A program made the translations under genes and the position numbers. The notes under the pieces were generated by a model. That model was not told where the DNA came from, did not search any database, and saw only the letters and a program-made list of their open reading frames with translations. A DNA stretch of 64,000 nt, taken from positions 156,025 through 220,024 of the forward strand of contig NZ_LMCW01000001.1 in the NCBI RefSeq assembly GCF_001424945.1, written 5' to 3'. Origin of the DNA: Rhizobium sp. Root1203. Lineage in GTDB: Bacteria; Pseudomonadota; Alphaproteobacteria; Rhizobiales; Rhizobiaceae. Shown here piece by piece: positions 28,243 through 38,730 of the stretch; the stretch's first letter is position 1; each line of letters begins with the position of its first letter.

Positions 28243-28274
28243 AGAATCCCAAGACTAAATTAACAGGACCAGAC

Positions 28275-29927
28275 ATGAGCATGGCATCCCAATCCATTTT
28301 GACGGCCGACAAGGACTGGTGGCGTGGCGCGGTGATCTACCAGATCTATCCGCGCTCCTTCCAGGATTCCAACGGCGACGGCATCGGCGACCTGAAGGGC
28401 ATCACCGCCCGCCTGCCGCATGTCGCAGCGCTTGGCGCAGACGCGATCTGGATTTCGCCTTTCTTCACCTCGCCGATGCGCGATTTCGGTTACGACGTCT
28501 CCGACTATGAGAACGTGGATACGATCTTCGGCACGCTCGTGGATTTCGACTCGCTGATATCGGAGGCCCATCGCCTCGGTATTCGCGTGATGATCGATCT
28601 TGTCATCTCGCACAGCTCCGACCAGCATCCCTGGTTCGTCGAAAGCCGCTCCAGCAAGACGAACGCCAAGGCGGACTGGTACGTCTGGGCAGATTCCAAG
28701 CCGGACGGCACGCCGCCGAACAACTGGCTGTCGATCTTCGGCGGCTCCGCATGGGCGTGGGATCCGACGCGCATGCAATATTACATGCACAACTTCCTGA
28801 CGTCCCAGCCGGATATGAACCTTCACAATCCTGAGGTCCAGGATCGGCTGCTCGACGTGGTGCGGTTCTGGCTGAAGCGCGGCGTCGACGGCTTCCGCCT
28901 AGACACCATCAACTTCTATTTCCATGACCTGCAGCTGCGCGACAACCCGGCGCTGGCACCGGAGCGCCGCAACGCATCGACCGCACCGGCCGTGAACCCC
29001 TATAACTTCCAGGAACACCTCTACGACAAGAACCGTCCGGAAAACATTGCCTTCCTGAAACGCTTCCGTGCCGTTCTCGAAGAGTTTCCAGCGATAGCCG
29101 CGGTCGGGGAAGTCGGCGACAGCCAGCGCGGTCTTGAGATCGTGGGTGAGTACACCTCCGGCAACGACAAGATGCACATGTGCTATGCTTTCGAGTTCCT
29201 GGCGCCCGATCCGCTGTCGCCGGAACGCGTCGAAGAGGTCATGGAAGACTTTGCCGCTGCCGCTCCGGACGGCTGGGCCTGCTGGGCGTTCTCGAACCAT
29301 GACGTCATGCGCCACGTCAGCCGCTGGGGTTCGCTGGTTGCCGATCGCGAGGCCTTCACCAAGCAGTTTGCATCGCTGTTGATGACGCTCCGGGGCTCGG
29401 TCTGCCTCTATCAGGGTGAAGAACTCGGCCTGACGGAAGCGGACCTCGCCTATGAGGACCTGCAGGATCCGTACGGCATCCAGTTCTGGCCGGAATTCAA
29501 GGGACGCGACGGCTGCCGCACGCCCATGGTTTGGGACTCTCAGGTCGCCCAGGGCGGCTTTTCGACCGTAAAACCCTGGCTGCCGGTCCCCGTCGAACAT
29601 ATCCTGCGGGCCGTCAGCGTCCAGCAGGGCGACGAGAACTCGGCGCTTGAGCACTACCGCCGCTTCCTCGCGTTCCGCAAGCAGCATCCGGCCTTTGCCA
29701 AGGGCGAAATCGAGTTCATGGAACCGCAGGGCGACATGCTCGTTTTCGCGCGTGAGCATGGCAACGAGAAGCTGCTATGCATATTCAACATGAGCGCCGT
29801 CGAAAGCGACGTGGTTTTGCCGGCGGGCGACTGGCAGGCGTTGACGGGCCATGGTTTCGTCAGCAATAACTATGGCGACAAAATCGATATTCCGGCCTGG
29901 GGAGCGTATTTCGCTCGTCTCGCGTAA
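28275..29927 (+). CDS. aglA: alpha-glucosidase AglA (GH13)
   Basis: A 550-residue cytosolic glycoside hydrolase of family 13 that cleaves imported alpha-glucosides. The start IYQIYPRSFQDSNGDGIGDL is typical. The nucleophile Asp is in GVDGFRLDTINFY, the acid/base Glu in AAVGEVGD, and the stabilising Asp in AFSNHDVMRH. I chose ATG 28275, which restores the family N-terminus; the frame is open further upstream inside aglG but without homology. It lies inside the transporter operon. Confidence 0.95.
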   Translation: MSMASQSILTADKDWWRGAVIYQIYPRSFQDSNGDGIGDLKGITARLPHVAALGADAIWISPFFTSPMRDFGYDVSDYENVDTIFGTLVDFDSLISEAHRLGIRVMIDLVISHSSDQHPWFVESRSSKTNAKADWYVWADSKPDGTPPNNWLSIFGGSAWAWDPTRMQYYMHNFLTSQPDMNLHNPEVQDRLLDVVRFWLKRGVDGFRLDTINFYFHDLQLRDNPALAPERRNASTAPAVNPYNFQEHLYDKNRPENIAFLKRFRAVLEEFPAIAAVGEVGDSQRGLEIVGEYTSGNDKMHMCYAFEFLAPDPLSPERVEEVMEDFAAAAPDGWACWAFSNHDVMRHVSRWGSLVADREAFTKQFASLLMTLRGSVCLYQGEELGLTEADLAYEDLQDPYGIQFWPEFKGRDGCRTPMVWDSQVAQGGFSTVKPWLPVPVEHILRAVSVQQGDENSALEHYRRFLAFRKQHPAFAKGEIEFMEPQGDMLVFAREHGNEKLLCIFNMSAVESDVVLPAGDWQALTGHGFVSNNYGDKIDIPAWGAYFARLA

Positions 29928-29948
29928 GGAACCCTGGAGGAGGAACCA

Positions 29949-31040
<1,092 letters not shown>

Positions 31041-31052
31041 GCTGTGGCTTTT

Positions 31053-31080
31053 TTTGGGTCGTTTGCAAAAGCGGCCCAAA
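31053..31080 (+). terminator. hairpin after aglK
   Basis: A 12-bp stem with two G-U pairs (TTTGGGTCGTTT, 31053-31064, with AAGCGGCCCAAA, 31069-31080) and a GCAA tetraloop, preceded rather than followed by T's. It probably marks the 3' end of the agl message. Confidence 0.45.
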
Positions 31081-31156
31081 TCGCAACATCTCTCTCACCT
31101 TCTGTTAAAGGTTCGATTGGTAAGATTCCCCGGTGCTTACTTAGGGGACTACGGCG

Positions 31157-31567
31157 GTGGCTGCATTCAATCCAATGCCTTCGGGACACTTTCTGAACAA
31201 AGAAGAATCCTTCATGTATGACCGCGAGGTGCGGTTCAAGATGGAGGACACCATGAACGCAGCGCGTCTCGAGTATACCGAGAAGGGCGTGCTGAACATG
31301 GCGTCCCGCCGCTGCGATATCATCCGCATTTCGAAGAGCAGCGCAGTTCTTGCCATCCTCACGCAGTTCAGCCTGCCCAAGCAGTTTTATCTGGATATCC
31401 CCGACGCTCGTATCACCAAGGTCGGCTGCATGCTGATGCGCGTGAATGCGAACAATACGATCGAGGTCCGCTTCCTTCGCCTGCTCACGGACAAGGAACT
31501 CAACAAGATCTTCGTCTACAGCACCCATCCGGCGCACCGCGACCGCGTGCTGGATATCCGCGGCTGA
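31157..31567 (+). CDS. PilZ-domain protein (putative)
   Basis: A 136-residue single-domain protein. The core is RRCDIIRISKSSAVLAIL, then DARITKVGCMLMRVNANNTI and EVRFLRLLTDKELNKIF, a PilZ-like beta-barrel pattern. The classic RxxxR and DxSxxG cyclic-di-GMP motifs are not clear, so ligand binding is uncertain. The start is GTG 31157 after TAGGGGACT; ATG 31214 would give a 117-residue form. It lies alone between the agl operon and the convergent edd gene and ends at its own strong terminator. Confidence 0.6.
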   Translation: MAAFNPMPSGHFLNKEESFMYDREVRFKMEDTMNAARLEYTEKGVLNMASRRCDIIRISKSSAVLAILTQFSLPKQFYLDIPDARITKVGCMLMRVNANNTIEVRFLRLLTDKELNKIFVYSTHPAHRDRVLDIRG

Positions 31568-31588
31568 TCTTCACCCACTGATTGACAA

Positions 31589-31617
31589 AGCCCGCGAGGC
31601 AAGCTCGCGGGCTGTTT
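31589..31617. terminator. Rho-independent terminator between PilZ gene and edd
   Basis: A perfect 10-bp stem AGCCCGCGAG (31589-31598) with CTCGCGGGCT (31604-31613) and a five-base loop, followed by GTTT on the + strand. On the minus strand CTTTG follows, so it could serve the convergent edd gene too. Confidence 0.8.
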
Positions 31618-31656
31618 CTGGATTGCCAGAGATCGGCGTGCAGCCGAGCGCATCAC

Positions 31657-33477
31657 CTAGTGGAAAAGGACGCTCGCACCCCGATCGGACGCACCGACAG
31701 CACGGCGGAACGGCGCAAAAAGCTCGCGGCCCATGCCGAACTCGTTGTCGGACAGGTCAGCCACGACGGCCTCGCGTTCCGCAAGATCCGCGGCATCGAC
31801 AAGAACCTCCAGCGTGCCGGCAATCGCGTCGAGGCGGATGATGTCTCCGTCCTTGATGCGCGCGATCGGTCCGCCATCGACGGCTTCCGGCGTCACGTGG
31901 ATCGCGGCGGGAACCTTGCCCGAGGCACCCGACATGCGCCCATCGGTCAGGAGTGCCACGCGGAAGCCACGGTCCTGCAGCACGCCGAGCGGCGGCGTCA
32001 GCTTGTGCAGCTCAGGCATGCCGTTGGCCTTCGGGCCCTGGAACCGGACGACAGCAATGAAATCCTTGTTCAGCTTGCCTTCCTTGAAGGCGTCCTGCAG
32101 CTCCTGCTGGCTGTGGAAGACGATTGCCGGCGCCTCGATGACATGGCGGTCCGGCTTGACTGCCGAGATCTTGATGACGGCCTTGCCAAGATTGCCGCGC
32201 AGCATCTTCAAGCCGCCATTGGCCTGGAAAGGCGTTTCGATGCTGGCGAGAACCTTCGGGTCGGCGCTCTTTTCGGGGGAGGGCTCGCGCACGACATTTC
32301 CGTCTTCGCCAAGGCGCGGGTCGATCGTGTAGGCCTGCAGTCCCTGGCCGTAGACGGTGCGGACGTCATCATGCAGCAGGCCGTGCTTCAGAAGTTGCTT
32401 GATCAGGAAGCCCATGCCGCCGGCGGCGTGGAAATGGTTCACGTCGGCAAGCCCGTTTGGATAGACACGCGCCAGGAGCGGCACGATTTCCGATAGTTCG
32501 GCAATGTCCTGCCAGGTCAGCTGGATGCCGCCTGCGCGTGCCATGGCGACGAGATGCAGCGTATGGTTCGTCGAGCCGCCGGTCGCGTGCAGACCCACGA
32601 CGCCGTTGACGATCGAGCGCTCGTCGATCATTTCGCCGGCGGGCGTGAATTCGTTGCCCTGCGCGGTGATGGCAATTGCGCGCTTTGCGGCTTCGCGCGT
32701 CAGGGCTTCGCGCAGCGGCGTGCCGGGATTGACGAAGGAGGAGCCGGGCATGTGGAAGCCCATGATCTCCATCAGCATCTGGTTTGAATTGGCCGTGCCG
32801 TAGAAGGTGCAGGTGCCCGGCCCGTGATAGGACTTGGATTCCGCTTCCAGCAGTTCGGCGCGCCCGACCTTGCCTTCCGCATAGAGCTGGCGAACGCGCG
32901 ATTTCTCGTCGTTTGGCAGGCCCGTCGTCATCGGCCCGGCCGGAACGAAAATGGCGGGCAGATGCCCGAAGGAGAGGGCGGCAATGAAAAGGCCCGGGAC
33001 GATCTTGTCGCAGACGCCAAGGAAGAGCGCCGCGTCGAACATGTTGTGCGACAGGCCGACGCCGGCAGCCATGGCGATGAGGTCGCGCGAGAAGAGCGAT
33101 AGCTCCATGCCCGGCTGGCCCTGGGTCACGCCGTCGCACATGGCGGGAACGGCTCCAGCCACCTGCGCGATGCCGCCGGCTTCCGCCGCCGCTTGACGGA
33201 TGATGGCCGGATATGTCTCGAACGGCTGGTGCGCCGAAAGCATGTCGTTATAGGACGTGATGATGCCGAGGTTGGTCACGCGGTCGCCCGCAAGTGCGTC
33301 CTTCTCGGCGGGGGAACAGACTGCGAAGCCATGGGCAAGGTTTGCGCAGCCGAGCGTCGAGCGGCTCACGCCCTTGGAGGCCGCATTGCGCAGGCGCTCC
33401 AGATAGAGGCCGCGGGTCGGTTTCGAGCGTTCGACGATCCGAGAGGTAATCGCAGCAATGCGTGAGTGAGCGGACAT
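31657..33477 (-). CDS. edd: phosphogluconate dehydratase
   Basis: A 606-residue Entner-Doudoroff enzyme that dehydrates 6-phosphogluconate to KDPG. It belongs to the IlvD/Edd iron-sulphur family, with [31 protein letters not shown] and [20 protein letters not shown]. The length is normal. It is the last gene of zwf-pgl-edd, 60 bp after pgl. KDPG aldolase is not in this window. Confidence 0.96.
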   Translation of the reverse strand: MSAHSRIAAITSRIVERSKPTRGLYLERLRNAASKGVSRSTLGCANLAHGFAVCSPAEKDALAGDRVTNLGIITSYNDMLSAHQPFETYPAIIRQAAAEAGGIAQVAGAVPAMCDGVTQGQPGMELSLFSRDLIAMAAGVGLSHNMFDAALFLGVCDKIVPGLFIAALSFGHLPAIFVPAGPMTTGLPNDEKSRVRQLYAEGKVGRAELLEAESKSYHGPGTCTFYGTANSNQMLMEIMGFHMPGSSFVNPGTPLREALTREAAKRAIAITAQGNEFTPAGEMIDERSIVNGVVGLHATGGSTNHTLHLVAMARAGGIQLTWQDIAELSEIVPLLARVYPNGLADVNHFHAAGGMGFLIKQLLKHGLLHDDVRTVYGQGLQAYTIDPRLGEDGNVVREPSPEKSADPKVLASIETPFQANGGLKMLRGNLGKAVIKISAVKPDRHVIEAPAIVFHSQQELQDAFKEGKLNKDFIAVVRFQGPKANGMPELHKLTPPLGVLQDRGFRVALLTDGRMSGASGKVPAAIHVTPEAVDGGPIARIKDGDIIRLDAIAGTLEVLVDAADLAEREAVVADLSDNEFGMGRELFAPFRRAVGASDRGASVLFH

Positions 33478-33537
33478 GGGAGATCCTGCCTTTGTCTAGT
33501 CTTCGATTGTCTGTTCGCCGGCTCCGTGCCTGGCTGC

Positions 33538-34236
33538 CTAGGGAGCCCAGTAGATGTCGACCGGCGAGGCTGCCCGGCGCAGAATGGCGCGGATTGGCAT
33601 GTCTGCCTCGTCGCCGGCGCCTTCCGCTTTCCTCAGCACGTCTTTCTTTCCCTCGCCCTCGATGTGGAGCACCAGAAGTCCGGCATCCTGGAGGCTGGAA
33701 AACGTGAAGGTCAGGCGCGGCTCGCCGGCACCTTCGGCTTCCATCGTGATGATGCCGCGCGGCGTCGTGGGGTCCAGGGCAACCTTCAGGTTGCTGCCGC
33801 CGGGGAAGAACGATGCCGTATGACCATCGCCGCCCATGCCCAGGATGGCCACGTCGAACGGGTTGCCGATCGCCTGCGTCGCGGCAGTTGCAAGCGCTGC
33901 GGCCTCCTCGACCGAACCGGCTGCCTGATAGAGCGGCTGGAACTTCGCCGCCTTCGCCTTGTTCCGCAACAGGTTGCTCGCGACCAGCAAGTGATTGGAG
34001 CGCTCATTGTCTGCCGGTACGAAACGTTCGTCAACGAGCGTGATCGTCACCTTGCTCCAGTCGATGTCTCTCGTCGAGAGCTCCTGAAAGAAGGCTCTCG
34101 GCGTCGATCCGCCGGAAACGGTGATGACAGCCGTCCCGCGTGTCGTGATGGCCGTCGAAAGCGATGCGGCGACCTTGTCCGCAAGGTTGCGCGCCAGTTC
34201 CGCGGCGTCGGCAAAAGCATGCATGGTCGCTGCCAT
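33538..34236 (-). CDS. pgl: 6-phosphogluconolactonase
   Basis: A 232-residue cytosolic enzyme hydrolysing 6-phosphogluconolactone. Motifs are TVSGGSTPRAFFQEL, DERFVPADNERSNH and GMGGDGHTASFFPGG. ATG 34236 follows GAGGG; a TTG at 34245 is possible. It is 14 bp downstream of zwf and is cotranscribed. Confidence 0.94.
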   Translation of the reverse strand: MAATMHAFADAAELARNLADKVAASLSTAITTRGTAVITVSGGSTPRAFFQELSTRDIDWSKVTITLVDERFVPADNERSNHLLVASNLLRNKAKAAKFQPLYQAAGSVEEAAALATAATQAIGNPFDVAILGMGGDGHTASFFPGGSNLKVALDPTTPRGIITMEAEGAGEPRLTFTFSSLQDAGLLVLHIEGEGKKDVLRKAEGAGDEADMPIRAILRRAASPVDIYWAP

Positions 34237-34250
34237 CGCTCTCAACCCTC

Positions 34251-35726
34251 TCAGATGTCGTCGTGCCAGGTACGGCCGTCACGCTCGATGAGCGCGATCG
34301 ATTGGCTCGGACCCCAGGTGCCGGCAGTATAGCCCTGAACCTTCTGGCCGGTCGATTCCCAGCCCTTGAGGATCGGGTCCACCCACTGCCATGCCGCCTC
34401 CACTTCGTCGCGGCGCATGAACAGCGTCTGGTTCGAGCGGATGACGTCCATCAGCAGGCGCTCATAGGCATCCGGATTGCGAACCGAGAAGGCCTCGGCA
34501 AAACTCATGTCGAGCGAAACGTTGCGCAGGCGCATGCCGCCCGGGCCAGGATCCTTGATCATCAGCGATTGCTTGACGCCTTCGTCGGGCTGCAGGCGGA
34601 TGATGAGCTGGTTCTGGTTGATGCGGCCGGCGGACTGGTCGAAGACCGAGTGCGGGATCGGCTTGAAGGTGATGACGATTTCCGACATGCGGCCGGCGAG
34701 ACGCTTGCCCGTCCGGATGTAGAAGGGAACGCCTGCCCAGCGCCAGTTGCCGATCTCAGCCTTGATCGCGACGAACGTCTCGGTGTTCGACACGCCGCCT
34801 TCGAGTTCTTCGAGGTAGCCCTTGACCGGGCCGTTGCCGGAGGCGCCGGCGCGATACTGGCCGCGCACGGTGTTCTGCTCGACGTTCGACGCGTCGATCG
34901 GCTTCAGCGCGCGCAGAACCTTCAGCTTTTCGTCGCGAACGGCTTCGGAATCCATCGAGGACGGCACTTCCATCGCCACCAGGCAAAGAAGCTGCAGGAT
35001 GTGGTTCTGCACCATGTCGCGTAGAGCGCCAGCGGTGTCGTAGTATCCGGCACGGCCTTCAAGGCCGACGGACTCTGCCACGGTGATCTGGACGTGGTCG
35101 ATATGGTTGGCGTTCCACAGCGGCTCATAGAGCGCGTTGGCAAAGCGCAGCGCCATCAGGTTCTGCACCGTCTCCTTGCCGAGGTAGTGGTCGATGCGGA
35201 AGATCTGCTCTTCCTTGAAGACCCTGCCGATCGTGTCGTTGAGCTGCAGGGCAGAGGCAAGATCGCGGCCGATCGGCTTTTCGACGACGATCCGGGTCGT
35301 CTTGGTGATCAGCTTGTGGTCGTGGATCTTCTGCGAGATATCACCGAAAATTCCGGGAGCGACGGCGAGATAGAAGGCGCGGACGCGATCCTTGCCTTCG
35401 TCGAGAAGCTTCTTCAGCTGGTCCCAGCCGGCATCCGAGCGCGCGTCCACGGGAACGTAGAACAGTCGCTCGAGGAACTTCGCCACTTCCTTCTCGTCGT
35501 ACTCGCCCGTCTTGAGATGCTCTTTCAGCGCGTCCTGCGCGAACTTGCGATACTCTTCGTGCGTCAGCGGGCTTCTCGATGCGCCGATGATGCGCGTCGG
35601 CTCGGTGAACTGGCCCTCGATTTGACGGTGATACAGCGCCGGCAGCAACTTGCGCTCAGCAAGGTCGCCGCTGCCGCCAAAGACGACATAATCGAAGGGT
35701 TCAACAGGGATGATTTGGCTGCTCAT
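34251..35726 (-). CDS. zwf: glucose-6-phosphate 1-dehydrogenase
   Basis: A 491-residue enzyme oxidising glucose-6-phosphate with NAD(P). The nucleotide-binding [17 protein letters not shown] is near the N-terminus, and the active-site [13 protein letters not shown] near residues 187-199. It is the first gene of the zwf-pgl-edd operon. ATG 35726 gives the standard length; a TTG at 35741 would add five residues. It takes up sugar released by AglA after phosphorylation. Confidence 0.96.
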   Translation of the reverse strand: MSSQIIPVEPFDYVVFGGSGDLAERKLLPALYHRQIEGQFTEPTRIIGASRSPLTHEEYRKFAQDALKEHLKTGEYDEKEVAKFLERLFYVPVDARSDAGWDQLKKLLDEGKDRVRAFYLAVAPGIFGDISQKIHDHKLITKTTRIVVEKPIGRDLASALQLNDTIGRVFKEEQIFRIDHYLGKETVQNLMALRFANALYEPLWNANHIDHVQITVAESVGLEGRAGYYDTAGALRDMVQNHILQLLCLVAMEVPSSMDSEAVRDEKLKVLRALKPIDASNVEQNTVRGQYRAGASGNGPVKGYLEELEGGVSNTETFVAIKAEIGNWRWAGVPFYIRTGKRLAGRMSEIVITFKPIPHSVFDQSAGRINQNQLIIRLQPDEGVKQSLMIKDPGPGGMRLRNVSLDMSFAEAFSVRNPDAYERLLMDVIRSNQTLFMRRDEVEAAWQWVDPILKGWESTGQKVQGYTAGTWGPSQSIALIERDGRTWHDDI

Positions 35727-35760
35727 GAGGATGTCTCTCAATCAGACTGGTTGTTGGCTG

Positions 35761-35780
35761 TTTAATCTAATCGATTTAAA
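35761..35780. promoter_or_regulatory. imperfect palindrome in the zwf promoter region
   Basis: TTTAATC and GATTTAAA flank TAATC in a 20-bp AT-rich element, 35-54 bp before the zwf ATG. It may be an operator (HexR-type repressors act on zwf in other proteobacteria), but no regulator is identified here. Confidence 0.3.
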
Positions 35781-35859
35781 AAAGCCAGTGTGCGCTGCAA
35801 TGAATCTGTCAGGAAGTGGTTTTAGATCGAATTGCCGCGCGAGGAAATCCGCAATCTGA

Positions 35860-37158
35860 CTAAAACTTGTCGCGCAGCGCAAACCACGAAAGTGCCAGGA
35901 AAAGCAGCGGTGCACGCATCGCCGCGCCGCCGGGAAACGCCGGTACGTCGAGCGATTTGAAGAGGTCCAGATCCGCCGATTTTCCGAGGATGGTATCGGC
36001 GTAGAGCTTGCCGCAGTAGTTCGCAAGCATCACCCCATGCCCGGAATATCCGCCGATGGAGGTCACCCCCGGCATCACGTCGCGCACGAATGGCTGACGG
36101 GGCATGGTGATGCCGACGGAGCCGCCCCAGGCATGGGTGATTTCGACGTTGCCAAGTGCCGGATAAATCTCGGCAATCTGCCTGCGGATGTGCTGCGTTA
36201 TGTCGCGCGGGTTGTCGGCCGTATAGGCCTCGCGACCGCCGAACAGCAGCCGTCCATCCTTCGATTTGCGGAAATAGCGCACCACGAAACGCGAATCGGC
36301 AACGGCTTCCCCGCCCGCCAGCACATCCGGGTGGTCGGCGAGCGGCGCGGTGGCCCCGATGAACGACCGGATCGGCATGACGTGGCGGGCCGTGACCGGC
36401 TCGAGATTTTCGATATAGGCATTGCAGGCGATCAGCGCCCTGCTGGCGACGATCTGTCCCTGCGGCGTTTCGATCGTCACCTTGCCGCTGCCCTGCCGGA
36501 TCGCCGTGGCCTTCGTCATCTCGAAGATCTCGGCACCCGCGTTGGCTGCGACGCGCGCCAGGCCGACGAGCAGTTTCAGCGGATTGATATGCCCCGTGCC
36601 CGTGTCGCGAACGCCGCAGAAATAGCGGTTTGATCCGAGGCGCTCCTGCGTCTCCTGCCTGTCCATGAAGCTGAGATGCGGATAGTCGTACCGGAGGGCC
36701 GCGATCTCCGCATTGTCGGCATAGGCGCGCTTGTAGCTCTCCTTGTGGGCGACGTTCATCTGACCCGGCATGAAGTCGATGTCGATCTGGTGATCGGTTG
36801 CGAAATCGAGCAGATGCCGCTTGGCCGACTCCGCGAGGTCGAAAAGCGCCTTCGACCTCGTGTAGCCGATTTTCTCCTCCATCTCTTCGGGCCACCAGCG
36901 CTGACCCGTGCCGAGCTGGCCGCCGTTGCGCCCCGAAGCGCCGTCACCGAAGCGGCAGCCTTCGATAAGCACGACCGAAGCACCTGATTTGGCGAGATTG
37001 TAGGCCGCCTGCAGCCCGGTATAACCGCCGCCGACGATGGCGACGTCGCATGTCTTCGATCCGTCGAGCGCCGGGTAGGTCGGGCGCTCGCCGACTGTTG
37101 CCTGATACAGGGAAATCCCGGGCGCAATCGGGCTTTGCCACGTCTCCTGCGATGTCAT
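35860..37158 (-). CDS. FAD-dependent oxidase of PuuB/OrdL type (putative gamma-glutamylputrescine oxidase)
   Basis: A 432-residue DAO-superfamily flavoprotein. The dinucleotide fold CDVAIVGGGYTGLQAAYNLA starts near residue 37, followed by GDGASGRNGGQLGTGQRW and the C-terminal SIGGYSGHGVMLANYCGKL. It is 9 bp downstream of a PuuA-like glutamine synthetase, so oxidation of a gamma-glutamyl-amine is the likely job. The exact amine is unknown. GGAGGGCGCC precedes the ATG. Confidence 0.8.
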   Translation of the reverse strand: MTSQETWQSPIAPGISLYQATVGERPTYPALDGSKTCDVAIVGGGYTGLQAAYNLAKSGASVVLIEGCRFGDGASGRNGGQLGTGQRWWPEEMEEKIGYTRSKALFDLAESAKRHLLDFATDHQIDIDFMPGQMNVAHKESYKRAYADNAEIAALRYDYPHLSFMDRQETQERLGSNRYFCGVRDTGTGHINPLKLLVGLARVAANAGAEIFEMTKATAIRQGSGKVTIETPQGQIVASRALIACNAYIENLEPVTARHVMPIRSFIGATAPLADHPDVLAGGEAVADSRFVVRYFRKSKDGRLLFGGREAYTADNPRDITQHIRRQIAEIYPALGNVEITHAWGGSVGITMPRQPFVRDVMPGVTSIGGYSGHGVMLANYCGKLYADTILGKSADLDLFKSLDVPAFPGGAAMRAPLLFLALSWFALRDKF

Positions 37159-37167
37159 GGCGCCCTC

Positions 37168-38604
37168 CTACACGTTGAGCAGCAGGAACTCGCGCTCCCA
37201 TGGGCTGATCACCTGCATGAAGGTCTCGAACTCACCACGCTTGACGCCGGCATAGAGGCCAATGAACTCCCTGCCGAACATCTCCTCGAAGGCGGGCTCG
37301 CCTTCCATGAGCGCAACGGCTTCGAGCAGGCCGCGTGGAAGTTCGATCGATCCTTCGTTGGCGGCATCTTCGGTCGGCGCCGTCGGCTCGATCTCCTTCA
37401 TGATGCCAAGCAGGCCGGAGGCGAGCGATGCCGCAAGCGCGAGGTAGGGATTGGCGTCGGAGCTTGGCAGCCGGTTTTCGACACGCCGCGCCTGCGGATC
37501 GGAAACGGGTACGCGGAAGGCCGTCGTGCGGTTGTCGTAACCCCAGGCATTGTTGACCGGGCAGGACATGTCGGGCGTAAGGCGGCGATAGGAGTTCACG
37601 TAGGGCGCAAGCATCGACAAGGCGCTCGGCACGTATTTCTGCATGCCGCCGATGAAGTGGAAGAACTCGCGCGACGGCGATCCGTCCGGATTGGAGAAGA
37701 TGTTCTTCCCCGTCTCCACATTGACGATCGACTGGTGGATATGCATCGCCGATCCGGGCTGGCCCTGCATCGGCTTTGCCATGAAGGTCGCATAGATGCC
37801 GTGCTTCATCGCCGCTTCGCGGATGGTCCGCTTGAACAGGAACACCTGGTCGGCAAGCTCGATCGGATTGCCATGGCGCAGGTTGATTTCGAGCTGCGCC
37901 GGGCCTTCCTCGTGGATCAGGGTATCGATCTCGAGGCCCTGCTTTTCCGAGAAGTGATAGATGTCGTCGATCAGCTCGTCGAACTCGTTGATGCCGGCAA
38001 TCGAATAACCCTGGCCACCCAGGATCGAGCGCCCAGAACGTCCCTTCGGCGGGTGCAGGGGATAATCCGGGTCGTCGTTCTTGGCCACGAGATAGAATTC
38101 GATCTCGGGCGCCACGATCGGCTTCCAGCCGCGATCGGCGTAAAGCTTCATGATGCGCTTCAGGACGTTACGGGGCGTGTAGGGCACCTCCTCGCCGTCG
38201 GCGCTGACGATGTCGCAGATCACCTGCGCCGTCGGATCGGTTTCCCACGGGACGACGGAGAGTGTCGAAAGATCGGGCAATAGCTTGAGATCGCTGTCGC
38301 GCGGTTCGTAGCGAAAACTCTCCGTTTCTTCGGGATACTCGCCGGAGATCGTATGCCGGTAGATTGCCGACGGCAGCGCCAGCGACGTGTTCGAGGTGAA
38401 CTTGGAACTCGGCATCATCTTACCGCGCGGCACGCCCGCAAGGTCAGGCGTGATGCATTCGATATCCTCGATGCCGCGTGCCCTCAAGAACTGTGCTGCT
38501 TCCTTCCAGTTTGCCACGCCGCGCAGGGATCCGGGGTCCGGAGGGGTCTTCTTCGAGGCAGGCACGTTTCTGGCAGGCTTCAGCGTCGTCTTTTTTGGGG
38601 ACAT
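37168..38604 (-). CDS. glutamine synthetase family protein (PuuA-like gamma-glutamylamine synthetase)
   Basis: A 478-residue GS-fold ligase. Catalytic-domain motifs are VAPEIEFYLVAKND, HEEGPAQLEINLRHGN, GSAMHIHQSI, YDNRTTAFRVP and VENRLPSSDANPYLALAASL. A basic Lys/Pro N-terminal extension of about 35 residues precedes the beta-grasp domain. Pairing with the oxidase suggests gamma-glutamylation of putrescine or another amine rather than primary ammonia assimilation. The chosen start ATG 38604 excludes a long upstream open frame that lies antisense to the next gene. Confidence 0.85.
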   Translation of the reverse strand: MSPKKTTLKPARNVPASKKTPPDPGSLRGVANWKEAAQFLRARGIEDIECITPDLAGVPRGKMMPSSKFTSNTSLALPSAIYRHTISGEYPEETESFRYEPRDSDLKLLPDLSTLSVVPWETDPTAQVICDIVSADGEEVPYTPRNVLKRIMKLYADRGWKPIVAPEIEFYLVAKNDDPDYPLHPPKGRSGRSILGGQGYSIAGINEFDELIDDIYHFSEKQGLEIDTLIHEEGPAQLEINLRHGNPIELADQVFLFKRTIREAAMKHGIYATFMAKPMQGQPGSAMHIHQSIVNVETGKNIFSNPDGSPSREFFHFIGGMQKYVPSALSMLAPYVNSYRRLTPDMSCPVNNAWGYDNRTTAFRVPVSDPQARRVENRLPSSDANPYLALAASLASGLLGIMKEIEPTAPTEDAANEGSIELPRGLLEAVALMEGEPAFEEMFGREFIGLYAGVKRGEFETFMQVISPWEREFLLLNV

Positions 38605-38730
38605 GACACACCGGTTTGCGTTGATCTTGAACGCATAATAACCGGAGTTTGGCAATTGGCGAGGGGAGGGCACGTTGACTTTCGCCCACCGATGGAAAAA
38701 AGAAGACGCCTTTCGGCAAGGGAAAAGATT

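Noticed and set aside
28017..28274. N-terminal extension of AglA inside aglG
   Set aside because: The frame is open but lies fully inside aglG; ATG 28275 restores the GH13 start.
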